NCBI RefSeq assembly: GCF_017940685.1
Contig: NZ_JAGAYD010000211.1
Coordinates: forward strand, 1-38,664
DNA length: 38,664 bases
From: Butyrivibrio sp.
GTDB taxonomy: Bacteria > Bacillota > Clostridia > Lachnospirales > Lachnospiraceae
Direction of reading: 5' to 3'
Numbering within the stretch: the first letter of the stretch is position 1; each line of letters starts with the position of its first letter. Positions 22,970 through 30,629 of this stretch are shown here, one piece after another. The position numbers and the translations under genes are program-made. A model generated the notes under the pieces. That model saw nothing but the letters and a program-made list of their open reading frames with translations. It was not told where the DNA came from and did not search any database.

Positions 22970-25072
22970 TTATTCTTTTACTTTATCTTCTACGTGACCA
23001 CATTCAGGATTGCCACAGGCAAGCTTGTTGTTCTTAGCGTACATCACGCCGCCGCACTTAGGGCATTTCTTTGAAACTGGTCTTTGCCATGACATAAAGT
23101 CGCAATTTGGATTGTCTATACATCCATAGAAGATACGACCCTTTTTGGTTCTCTTAAGAACTATATCCTTACCACACTTAGGGCATGAAACACCAATCTT
23201 TTCAAAATATGGCTTGGTGTTCTTGCACTCAGGAAATCCCGGGCATGCAAGGAATTTGCCATGAGGTCCATACTTGATGACAAGGTTTCTGCCACAAAGC
23301 TCGCAGACTTCATCTGTAACTTCGTCCTGAACCTGAACCTTTTCAAGTTCTTTTTCAGCTGCTGTAACAGCTTCATTGAGATCAGGATAGAAATTCTCAA
23401 TTACGGTCTTCCACTTTACATCGCCTTCTGCGATTCCATCAAGAAGGGCCTCCATGTTGGATGTAAAGTTCACATCAACGATCTGAGGGAAAGCCTCCAT
23501 CATCATCTTGTTCACAGCCTGTCCAAGCTCTGTAATGTAAAGAGATTTGTTCTCCTTGGTGATATAGTGTCTTGCCATGATCGTTGAGATTGTCGGAGCA
23601 TAGGTAGATGGTCTTCCTATTCCAAGAGCTTCAAGGTCATGTACCAGGGATGCCTCTGTATAATGAGGAGCAGGCTGTGTAAAATGCTGCTGAGAATCAA
23701 AGCTGTCAAACTTAAGCTTGGTTGTTGTATCCAGCTTTTTCATGATCACATTCTTTTCAATCTGATCATCCTCATCGGTGTACACATTAAGGAATCCATC
23801 AAACACTGTCTTGGATGCTGCAACGGTAAATCTGTGCTCTCCACAGTCAATCTTGACAGATGTGGTCTCATACTTGGCAGCAGCCATTCTGCTTGCCATG
23901 AATCTGCGCCAGATAAGCTGATAGAGTCTGAACTGATCTCTTGAAAGATAGTCCTTAACAACTACAGGTGTTCTGTCTATATAAGTTGGCCTGATGGCCT
24001 CGTGAGCATCCTGAATCTTAGCTTCACTCTTTTTAGAGGTTGCGCCTTCTGAAAGATACTTTTCACCGAAGTTCTTGGTAATATAGTCGTTGGCAGCCTC
24101 AACAGCTTCTGCTGAAACTCTTGTTGAATCTGTTCTTAGGTATGTAATAAGACCAACTGTGCCCTCTTTGCCAAGTTCAATTCCTTCATAAAGCTGCTGA
24201 GCAACTCTCATTGTCTTCTGAGTTGAGAAATTAAGCGCCTTACTGGCTTCCTGCTGAAGTGTAGATGTTGTAAACGGAAGTGGAGCTTTTTTGCTTCTCT
24301 CGCCCTTCTTTACATCGCTTACAACATACTTTTTTCCTTCAAGCTCTTTTAATATCTCTTCAAGCTCCTTTTTTGAGCTTATTTCTTTTTTCTCGTTACC
24401 CTTACCATAGTAGTGAGCTACAAGAGGCTTCTTCTCACCATCTGCCATAAGGTTAACATCTAAAGTCCAATACTCTGTTGGTATAAAAGAGTCTATCTCT
24501 TCCTCTCTGTCTGCGATTATCCTAAGAGCAACAGACTGAACTCTACCTGCTGAAAGGCCTCTTTTTATCTTGGACCATAAAATAGGAGAAATCTCATAAC
24601 CAACCATTCTGTCAAGAACACGCCTTGCCTGCTGGGCATCTACAAGATTCATATCGATATCTCTAGGATGCTTCATAGCTTCTTTGACAGCATTTTTAGT
24701 TATCTCATTAAAGGTTACTCTCTGAACCTTGGCATCAGCCTCTGAAAGCTTAAGAGCTGCACAAAGGTGCCAGCTTATGGCTTCTCCTTCACGGTCCGGG
24801 TCAGTTGCAAGGTAAACCTTGTCAGCCTTCTTGACCTGTCTTCTCAGTTCTGCAAGGACATCTCCCTTTCCTCTTATAGTTATATATTTGGGCTCGAAGT
24901 CATGATCTATATCGATTCCCATAGAACTTCTTGGAAGATCTCTGACATGGCCATTGCTGGCTGCCACCTCATATCCTGAACCCAAAAACTTCTTGATAGC
25001 CTTCACCTTGGTTGGTGACTCAACTATAAGGAGCGAATTTTTCTTTGTCTTGGTTTCTTTCTTTGTTGCCAT
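22970..25072 (-). CDS. topA: DNA topoisomerase I (type IA) with three zinc-binding C-terminal motifs
   Basis: This 700-residue topoisomerase relaxes negative supercoils. The N-terminal TOPRIM domain begins SLLIVESPTKVKAIKKFLG and has DPDREG at 91-96. The catalytic tyrosine is Y311 in GLITYLRTDSTR. The C-terminus has three tetra-Cys zinc motifs: CELCGRNLV...CPGFPEC, CPKCGKDIV...CIDNPNC and CPKCGGVMY...CGNPEC. Length and layout fit Clostridia TopA. AGGGG lies 13 bases upstream of the ATG, a little far. It has its own promoter and terminator. Confidence 0.97.
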   Translation of the reverse strand: MATKKETKTKKNSLLIVESPTKVKAIKKFLGSGYEVAASNGHVRDLPRSSMGIDIDHDFEPKYITIRGKGDVLAELRRQVKKADKVYLATDPDREGEAISWHLCAALKLSEADAKVQRVTFNEITKNAVKEAMKHPRDIDMNLVDAQQARRVLDRMVGYEISPILWSKIKRGLSAGRVQSVALRIIADREEEIDSFIPTEYWTLDVNLMADGEKKPLVAHYYGKGNEKKEISSKKELEEILKELEGKKYVVSDVKKGERSKKAPLPFTTSTLQQEASKALNFSTQKTMRVAQQLYEGIELGKEGTVGLITYLRTDSTRVSAEAVEAANDYITKNFGEKYLSEGATSKKSEAKIQDAHEAIRPTYIDRTPVVVKDYLSRDQFRLYQLIWRRFMASRMAAAKYETTSVKIDCGEHRFTVAASKTVFDGFLNVYTDEDDQIEKNVIMKKLDTTTKLKFDSFDSQQHFTQPAPHYTEASLVHDLEALGIGRPSTYAPTISTIMARHYITKENKSLYITELGQAVNKMMMEAFPQIVDVNFTSNMEALLDGIAEGDVKWKTVIENFYPDLNEAVTAAEKELEKVQVQDEVTDEVCELCGRNLVIKYGPHGKFLACPGFPECKNTKPYFEKIGVSCPKCGKDIVLKRTKKGRIFYGCIDNPNCDFMSWQRPVSKKCPKCGGVMYAKNNKLACGNPECGHVEDKVKE

Positions 25073-25106
25073 TTAGAATAAGTGTCCCCTTCACAATTTG
25101 ATTGAC

Positions 25107-25119
25107 ACGTTTGTAACGT
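25107..25119. promoter_or_regulatory. Small palindrome in the topA leader
   Basis: ACGTT-TGT-AACGT is a perfect 5-bp dyad just downstream of the proposed topA -10, close to the expected transcription start. It is a possible operator; no regulator is assigned. Confidence 0.3.
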
Positions 25120-25130
25120 TCACTTTCATA

Positions 25131-25159
25131 TTAATATACATTTTATTTCATTTCGTCAA
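25131..25159 (-). promoter_or_regulatory. Candidate sigmaA promoter for topA
   Basis: On the minus strand: TTGACG (5 of 6), 17-base spacer, TATTAA (4 of 6), about 60 bases before the topA start and just downstream of the palindromic repeat. Confidence 0.5.
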
Positions 25160-25176
25160 GTATATGGTATAAGGAA

Positions 25177-25291
25177 CGATTCTTTCGTGACAGAGGGGAC
25201 GGTTCTTTTGTGACAGGGGGACGGTTCTTTTGTCACGTTGCATGAAATGCAATGTGACAAAAGAACCGTCCCCTCTGTCACGAAAGAACCG
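25177..25291. repeat. Long GACGGTTCTTTTGTCAC palindromic repeat element
   Basis: Two 38-bp arms (25177-25214 and 25254-25291) are inverted copies with only two mismatches. A third unit, GGGACGGTTCTTTTGTCAC (about 25217-25235), lies in the interior and also pairs with the right arm. The centre is TTGCAT-GAA-ATGCAA. The unit GGGACGGTTCTTTTGTCAC resembles REP-type palindromes scattered in many Firmicutes genomes, which I recall being associated with Y1 (REP-associated) transposases. It begins 12 bases after the oxidoreductase stop and might act as a transcript end or stabiliser. No transposase is nearby. Confidence 0.85.
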
Positions 25292-25303
25292 GCATTTATA
25301 ATC

Positions 25304-28165
25304 TTATTTCTTGAGCCATGCAGTCTCTTTAGGAGTCTTTTTTACGAAAGGTCTTGCAAGTGCCTGCTTTGCACCATTTGGAAGGATGTACTTAAGCTTG
25401 TCCTCCGCCTTTCTCATGGTTGAGCAGTCTGGATTATCCCTTGTAAGCTTGATAGCATCAAATTCACATCTTGTTGTGCAAAGTCCGCAGCCCACGCACT
25501 TATTAGGGTCAACAATTGATGCACCACAGGACAGACATCTTGAAGTTTCCTTCTTAACCTGTTCCTCTGTAAATACAAGCTTGTTATCTCTAAATGAAAG
25601 CTTGCCATCAGCGCTTGCCTTTACACCTGCTGTCTGTCTTCCAACGTGGTCATAATCCTTAACAGAAATATCATCCTTATCAAGTTCGATAAAGAAGTTA
25701 GGGTCACGCCCAATTGTAAGTGAAGAATGAGGCTGAACAAATCTGTGGATAGACTCAGCACCTTCTCTTCCACAAGCAATGGCATCAATGGCAAATCTAG
25801 GTCCATAGAACATGTCGCCACCAACAAAGATATCCGGAACAGTAGTCTGGAATGTCACTTTATCTGCTGCTGGAGCTGGTCCTCTAAACTCAACGTTCTC
25901 GTCTTTTAAGAGATCTCCCCATACAGTTGCCTGTCCAACAGAAAGGATCACATTTTCACAGGCAATCTCCATAGTTTCATTCTCATCGTACTTAGGATCA
26001 AAGCGTCCCTCAGCATTCTTAACCTGAGTGCACTTCTTAAATACGATTCCCTTTACTTTTCCATTCTCTGTAAGGATCTCTTTTGGTCCCCAGCCGCCTT
26101 TAAGCTCAATGCCTTCAGACTCGGCAATTTCGATTTCCTCAGGAAGTGCTGGCATAATGTCTCTTGTCTCAAGGGAAACCTGTGTAACCTTGGATGATCC
26201 ACATCTAATTGCTGTGCGGCTAACATCGATAGCAACGTTACCGCCACCAATTACAACTGTATCACCAGTAAGCTTGTAGCTTTCGTCGTCAATAACCTCA
26301 TGGAGAAGGTCAACACCCTTAAGAACTCCCTTAGCATCCTCACCAGGAACGTTTACTCCTCTTCCGCCCTGACATCCGATGGCGATATAGAAAGCCTTGT
26401 AGCCTTCTTCTCTAAGCTGCTTTAAGGTGATATCTTTTCCAACCTCTACTCCAAGGCGGATATCAACACCAAGTTCTCTAAGTACATCAACTTCGGCTTC
26501 TACAACATTCTTTTCCATTACGAATGAAGGAATACCATATGTGACCATTCCACCTGGCTTCTTGTTCTTATCAAAGAGTGTAGGCTTGTAGCCCTTAAGT
26601 GCAAGATAGTAAGCACAGGAAATACCTGCAGGACCTGCACCGATAATAGCTACCTTCTCATCAAAGCCGGCTCCGATCTTAGGAATGACTTTCTTGGGAA
26701 TGTAGCGGGTATCTGATTCAAGATCGCGCATTGCAACAAACTTTTTAACTTCATCGATTGCAATAGCCTGATCGATGGTGCCTCTTGTGCAGGCATCCTC
26801 GCAGCGTCTGTTACATACATGTCCGCATACAGCCGGAAGTGGATTGTACTTCTTGATAAGAGCAAGAGCTTCCTCATATCTTCCCTGAGCTGCCATCTTA
26901 AGATATCCCTGAACAGGAATATGAGCAGGACATGCTGTCTTACATGGAGCTGTACCAGTCTTGTGTGTATTGATCCTGTTGATGTCGCGGTAGTCCTCAG
27001 TCCACATCTCTGTAGACCATTTCTTTTCTGTAGGAAGAGGCATCTTAGGATAGGTAACTTCGCTTCCATCCTTTTTGCAAAGCTTCTGTCCAAGAGTTGC
27101 TGCACCAGCAGGGCAAACCTCTACGCAGCGTCCACATGCAACGCAGTTTTCCTTGTCAACATGAGCAACATAAGCTGAACGTGACATGTTTGGTGTATTG
27201 AAAAGCTGTGAGGTACGAAGCGCATAGCACACATTTACATTACAGTTGCAAATAGCGAAAATCTTGTGCTCGCCATCAATATTAGTGATCTGATGAACGA
27301 AACCGTTGTCCTCAGCCTGCTTAAATATTTCAAGGGCTTCCTCTTTGGTGATATAGCGGCCATCCTTCTGAGTTTCAACTACGTAGTCAGCCATATCACC
27401 GATAGCGATGCACCAGCCTTCAGGATCATCAGCGCAGCCCTGCTCGTAGGTCTTTCTGCTTCTTCTGCAGGAGCATGGAGATGCTGCGTATTTTCCCTCA
27501 TAGTAGTCAAGCCAGTAAGAAATCTTTTCAAGGCCGATGGCTGTATTCTCCATCTCAATAGCCTTTTCAACAGGGATTACATGCATACCAACGCCTGCAC
27601 CACCCATAGGAACCATATGTGTAAGTCCCTCAAGAGGAATGCGGCTCATTCTCTCAAAGAAAGGTCCTACTTCAGGATGCTCTTCAATAACTCTGCCGTT
27701 CATGTTGCCAAACTCAGCAGAGCCTGGAACATACATAGGAAGAACATACTGCTTAACATGCTTTTCATTTTCGTAGTTCCACTCAATGATTCCGTGATAT
27801 GACATCTCATCAAGGTGCTTTTGCAGCTCCTCTTTTGAGTATTCAGGACAAAGAGCAGCAACCTCTTCGAATGTCTTTGGCTTTCTCTTTTCCATCTTAA
27901 GAGCAATCTCGCACTGCTCATCAGTTACAAGATTGTAAATGCCCCAGTACTCAGGGCTTTCTTTTGTGATCTTTTCAAGACCGAGCTTTATTTCTTTCCT
28001 GTCAGTAATAGCCTTGGCAAGTCTTGCCAGGGGCTCTCTGAAAGGAGCATTCATATCTACCCACTCTGGAATGATGCCAGCTCTTGGGTCAATTCTGTTA
28101 CGGTTTGGATCCAGCGAATATGGAGTGTTTAGATCCTTCATATCCATTGTATTCATATCAACCAT
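25304..28165 (-). CDS. Multidomain [4Fe-4S]/FAD/NAD(P) oxidoreductase, GltD-like core
   Basis: This 953-residue cytoplasmic electron-transfer protein has several parts. Residues about 50-150 include a winged-helix-like segment. Residues 231-313 hold an unusual Cys cluster (C231, C233, C245, C252, C306, C308, C313), then a ferredoxin motif at 341-351 (CVACGRCVEVC). Next is a GltD-type N-terminal Fe-S domain (C408, C412, C447, C451, C455, C459), an FAD site GAGPAG (509-514), an NAD(P) site GGGNVA (640-645), and a C-terminal Cys-rich ferredoxin domain (C877, C880, C890, C893, C896, C900). The core is like glutamate synthase small subunits and ferredoxin:NAD(P) reductases; electron donor and acceptor are unknown. 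ATG 28165 has AGGAG five bases upstream. It is the last gene of the hypB-hypA cassette. Confidence 0.85.
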   Translation of the reverse strand: MVDMNTMDMKDLNTPYSLDPNRNRIDPRAGIIPEWVDMNAPFREPLARLAKAITDRKEIKLGLEKITKESPEYWGIYNLVTDEQCEIALKMEKRKPKTFEEVAALCPEYSKEELQKHLDEMSYHGIIEWNYENEKHVKQYVLPMYVPGSAEFGNMNGRVIEEHPEVGPFFERMSRIPLEGLTHMVPMGGAGVGMHVIPVEKAIEMENTAIGLEKISYWLDYYEGKYAASPCSCRRSRKTYEQGCADDPEGWCIAIGDMADYVVETQKDGRYITKEEALEIFKQAEDNGFVHQITNIDGEHKIFAICNCNVNVCYALRTSQLFNTPNMSRSAYVAHVDKENCVACGRCVEVCPAGAATLGQKLCKKDGSEVTYPKMPLPTEKKWSTEMWTEDYRDINRINTHKTGTAPCKTACPAHIPVQGYLKMAAQGRYEEALALIKKYNPLPAVCGHVCNRRCEDACTRGTIDQAIAIDEVKKFVAMRDLESDTRYIPKKVIPKIGAGFDEKVAIIGAGPAGISCAYYLALKGYKPTLFDKNKKPGGMVTYGIPSFVMEKNVVEAEVDVLRELGVDIRLGVEVGKDITLKQLREEGYKAFYIAIGCQGGRGVNVPGEDAKGVLKGVDLLHEVIDDESYKLTGDTVVIGGGNVAIDVSRTAIRCGSSKVTQVSLETRDIMPALPEEIEIAESEGIELKGGWGPKEILTENGKVKGIVFKKCTQVKNAEGRFDPKYDENETMEIACENVILSVGQATVWGDLLKDENVEFRGPAPAADKVTFQTTVPDIFVGGDMFYGPRFAIDAIACGREGAESIHRFVQPHSSLTIGRDPNFFIELDKDDISVKDYDHVGRQTAGVKASADGKLSFRDNKLVFTEEQVKKETSRCLSCGASIVDPNKCVGCGLCTTRCEFDAIKLTRDNPDCSTMRKAEDKLKYILPNGAKQALARPFVKKTPKETAWLKK

Positions 28166-28201
28166 TCTTTCTCCTACCTTTCTTCCGCTCAAAACTAAAG
28201 T

Positions 28202-28546
28202 TTACGTTGCCGCAATTTCTTTTATCATAAACTCGTTGCCCTTTAAGAGATATGTATGTTCACTGCCACAGTTGGGACAGATCTTGCCATGAGCAACGGT
28301 TTCATATTCACTTTTACAGTCCTCACAAAAGGTTACAGCAGGAAGGGTCTCTATAATAAGCTCTGCCCCATCCATAAGCTCTGTCCTGGCAGCAGCCCAC
28401 TTCCAAGCGTCGTCCAAAAGAGAAGGTACCACACCTGAAACTTCTCCAAGCTGCAGGGTTACTGAATGTATCTTTTCAAGATTATTCTCTTTTCCCACCT
28501 CTGTAAGGTCATCAATTATTCGAAAAACAACACCAAGTTCATGCAT
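28202..28546 (-). CDS. hypA: HypA, nickel metallochaperone
   Basis: This 114-residue protein starts MHELGVVFRI, with the Ni-binding N-terminal His2-Glu3, and has a zinc site C74-xx-C77 and C90-xx-C93 (FCEDCK...ICPNCG). HypA delivers nickel with HypB to [NiFe] hydrogenases, and in some bacteria to urease. The ribosome binding site is weak. It follows hypB after a 134-bp gap holding a long hairpin and precedes the oxidoreductase by 36 bases. No hydrogenase is in the window. Confidence 0.93.
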   Translation of the reverse strand: MHELGVVFRIIDDLTEVGKENNLEKIHSVTLQLGEVSGVVPSLLDDAWKWAAARTELMDGAELIIETLPAVTFCEDCKSEYETVAHGKICPNCGSEHTYLLKGNEFMIKEIAAT

Positions 28547-28599
28547 TTGTCTTTACCTTGTCTGCCTTAAATAAATTTCATTTGATCCATATACAAGTA

Positions 28600-28654
28600 A
28601 AAGCCATGCGAAACTAAGGTTAAGATAAACTTCCCCTGTTTATCGCATGGCTTT
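28600..28654. repeat. Long hairpin between hypB and hypA
   Basis: AAAGCCATGCGA (28600-28611) pairs with TCGCATGGCTTT (28643-28654) in a 12-bp stem. Inside lies a second inverted repeat, GATAAAC with GTTTATC. On the minus strand the T-tract is short (TTTTACTT), so it could be a weak terminator, an RNA-processing site or a control element that sets the hypB to hypA ratio. Confidence 0.55.
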
Positions 28655-28680
28655 CTCTCATCTCAATGCCAGATCTATGT

Positions 28681-29349
28681 TTACTTTATAGCTTCCTCTA
28701 TCTGATCAGAAAGCCACGCAGCCCATTCATCAATTCCTTCACCTGTCTTAGCACAGATAGGAATGATGATAGCCTTTGGATTGCGCATATGTATATACTC
28801 TTTGCACTTTTCAAGATCAAAGTCAAAGTAGGGAGCAACATCCATCTTGTTAATAAGTACCACGTCGCAAATGGAGAACATAAGTGGGTACTTAAGTGGT
28901 TTGTCATGACCTTCAGGAACTGAAAGGATCATGGCATTTTTAGTGCTTCCTGTATCAAACTCAGCAGGGCAAACAAGATTACCCACGTTTTCAAGGATCG
29001 CAAAATCCACATCTGAAACATCAAGTTCTTTAATACCCTGTCTTGTCATGTCAGCGTCAAGGTGACACATTCCACCAGTGTGGAGCTGGATTGATTTAAC
29101 ACCAAGCTCAGCGATGGCCTTTGCATCAACATCTGAGTCGATATCCGCTTCCATAACGCCGATCCTGTACTTGTCCTTAAGAGTCTCAATGGTCCTCTTA
29201 AGTGTAGTTGTTTTACCAGATCCAGGGCTGGACATAAGGTTTAAAAGAAAAGTCTTAGACTCCTTAAGCTCTCCTCTGAGTTTTTCTGCATCCTTGTCGT
29301 TACTCTCAAAGATGCTCCTCTTGACTTCAATTACTCGAACATTATCCAT
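28681..29349 (-). CDS. hypB: HypB, nickel-inserting GTPase
   Basis: This 222-residue GTPase has Walker A SSPGSGKTT (40-48), a metal site around HTGGMCHLDADM (C95, H96), ENVGNLVCPAEFD (C127) and the guanine-specificity motif NKMD (167-170). It lacks the His-rich region and the N-terminal CxxCGC high-affinity nickel site found in some HypB proteins, so it probably works only as the GTP-gated nickel transfer partner of HypA. Its ATG abuts the stop of the upstream DUF5692-like gene, so the two are tightly coupled. Confidence 0.95.
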   Translation of the reverse strand: MDNVRVIEVKRSIFESNDKDAEKLRGELKESKTFLLNLMSSPGSGKTTTLKRTIETLKDKYRIGVMEADIDSDVDAKAIAELGVKSIQLHTGGMCHLDADMTRQGIKELDVSDVDFAILENVGNLVCPAEFDTGSTKNAMILSVPEGHDKPLKYPLMFSICDVVLINKMDVAPYFDFDLEKCKEYIHMRNPKAIIIPICAKTGEGIDEWAAWLSDQIEEAIK

Positions 29350-30467
29350 TATTCTGCACGCTCCATTGCAAGCTGGAAGTCCTTGGTATCACCAAATACT
29401 TCGTTTGCATAAGGATTCTTACCAAGCTTGATTGATCTCTTAATGATTTCAGTCATACAGATCACGTTGATGGCAATTGCAAGAATTGCAACAACACCCT
29501 GAGCTGTAGGATTAGCGGTGATACCCATAGAGGAGATTATATCACCAGCCTGTGCTGTCTTACCAGCCCCTGAATTGTAAAGCTCGATAGCCTTTGCGTA
29601 AAGATCCATTGTTGTGATGCCAGCCTCAGTTGCTCCGCCGTAAACTGAAGGAAGTGCTGCTGCAAAGCGTGAAGAAAGCTGGAATGCAGGAACAACCTGT
29701 GCCCACATGCACCAGATTGCAAGTGTGTTAGCACGGTTCTGGATCCATGCGCCCTTGTTCCAGAATGCGTTAGCAAATGTAGGAGCAAGAAGAAGTGCTA
29801 CACCACAGTACCATGAATGTGTAGGAAGGTTGAGGTATGTGTATTCAAAGTTCCAAACATCGTATGCAAAGATGAACCAGATTGTCATATCAGGCCAAAG
29901 CATATCTGCATGGTTCTTGTCCTTTGATGTGTAAAGATGTACGCATCCTGTCATGCAGAAGATATTGATAAGTCCTGCAAGAGCGTTAACAACGTTCCAC
30001 CATCCACCATAGATGAATACACCCTCGTTTGATGCCCACCAAGCACCTGAAAGGTTGCCTGTGATTGAGAATGCTGCAAGAGCAGACTCCATATCAGAAA
30101 CGTTAGCAATCATGATGTTAGCTGCAACGATGAACCATGGGAACCATTTGAACCATTTTTCCTTGCCAATGCCCCATTTGTACTTGATCATCATAAAGCC
30201 TACACAACCGATATCAGCAGCGTAAAGCTTGAAGTAATGGAACCAGCCGTCCATGAATGCTACAGTAGGATTTGACTTGCCACCAAACATACCTACATGT
30301 GCAAGGATGAAATAAACTGTAAGGATTGTAGGAATAGCTACAAATACGATCATTCCACCCAATTTGGTCCTACGACCAATCTCGTTCATGAGAATAAGTC
30401 CCACAAACACTAATATCCAACCAATCAGCTGCATAGATGCATGGTCGCTGTAAAGTTGAAATAACAT
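29349..30467 (-). CDS. Trp-rich polytopic membrane protein, DUF5692-like
   Basis: This 372-residue integral membrane protein has about nine hydrophobic helices (for example about 12-30, 38-60, 113-130, 165-187, 200-216, 225-242 and 335-356). It has 18 Trp residues (nearly 5%), clustered at helix ends in WFKWFPWF, AWWASNEG and GGWWN. I believe it belongs to DUF5692; no function is established. ATG 30467 follows AAAGGAGG with a six-base spacer, so the longer ORF from 30491 is rejected. It is the first gene of the hypB-hypA-oxidoreductase cassette and shares its promoter, which suggests a link to nickel or redox metabolism. A transporter or membrane electron-transfer partner are both possible. 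Confidence 0.7.
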   Translation of the reverse strand: MLFQLYSDHASMQLIGWILVFVGLILMNEIGRRTKLGGMIVFVAIPTILTVYFILAHVGMFGGKSNPTVAFMDGWFHYFKLYAADIGCVGFMMIKYKWGIGKEKWFKWFPWFIVAANIMIANVSDMESALAAFSITGNLSGAWWASNEGVFIYGGWWNVVNALAGLINIFCMTGCVHLYTSKDKNHADMLWPDMTIWFIFAYDVWNFEYTYLNLPTHSWYCGVALLLAPTFANAFWNKGAWIQNRANTLAIWCMWAQVVPAFQLSSRFAAALPSVYGGATEAGITTMDLYAKAIELYNSGAGKTAQAGDIISSMGITANPTAQGVVAILAIAINVICMTEIIKRSIKLGKNPYANEVFGDTKDFQLAMERAE

Positions 30468-30505
30468 AAAAAACCTCCTTTGACATTGCAAATTTTATAG
30501 TTACA

Positions 30506-30544
30506 TGCAATATGTCACATTTTTAACTATTATAGCATATTGCA
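30506..30544. promoter_or_regulatory. 9-bp dyad flanking the -10 of the DUF5692-hypB-hypA promoter
   Basis: TGCAATATG (30506-30514) and CATATTGCA (30536-30544) are perfect inverted copies spaced 30 bp start to start, on either side of the -10 at 30529-30534. A third related word, CATTGCA, lies at 30484-30490 and can pair with TGCAATATG in the leader RNA. The layout suggests repressor binding; a metal- or redox-responsive regulator would fit the genes, but this is inference. Confidence 0.55.
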
Positions 30545-30557
30545 CAACGCCAATCAA
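30529..30557 (-). promoter_or_regulatory. sigmaA promoter for DUF5692-hypB-hypA-oxidoreductase
   Basis: On the minus strand: TTGATT (30557-30552), 17-base spacer, TATAAT (30534-30529) preceded by TGC, a consensus extended -10. It lies about 60 bases upstream of the first gene. This is the best sigmaA match in the window. Confidence 0.8.
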
Positions 30558-30579
30558 CTATATAAGCAGATGTTTTGTT

Positions 30580-30614
30580 GAAACTGGGGCACTGGATTTT
30601 AAAAATACAGTTTC
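30580..30614. repeat. Inverted repeat after the PTPS-related membrane protein gene
   Basis: GAAACTG (30580-30586) and CAGTTTC (30608-30614) are exact inverted copies, 15 bases after the stop of the upstream operon on the minus strand. No T-run follows. It may be a weak transcript end. Confidence 0.3.
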
Positions 30615-30629
30615 CATCTGCATCATTCC

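Noticed and set aside
25177-25291. CRISPR-like array from the GACGGTTCT units
   Set aside because: Units are inverted rather than tandem, spacing is irregular, there are only three and no cas gene is near.
27266-27802. 178-codon plus-strand ORF
   Set aside because: It is antisense to the oxidoreductase, whose Cys motifs and family match are clear; no ribosome binding site or recognisable domain.
28166-28192. Start of the oxidoreductase at TTG 28192
   Set aside because: It lies upstream of and across the AGGAG ribosome binding site that serves ATG 28165.
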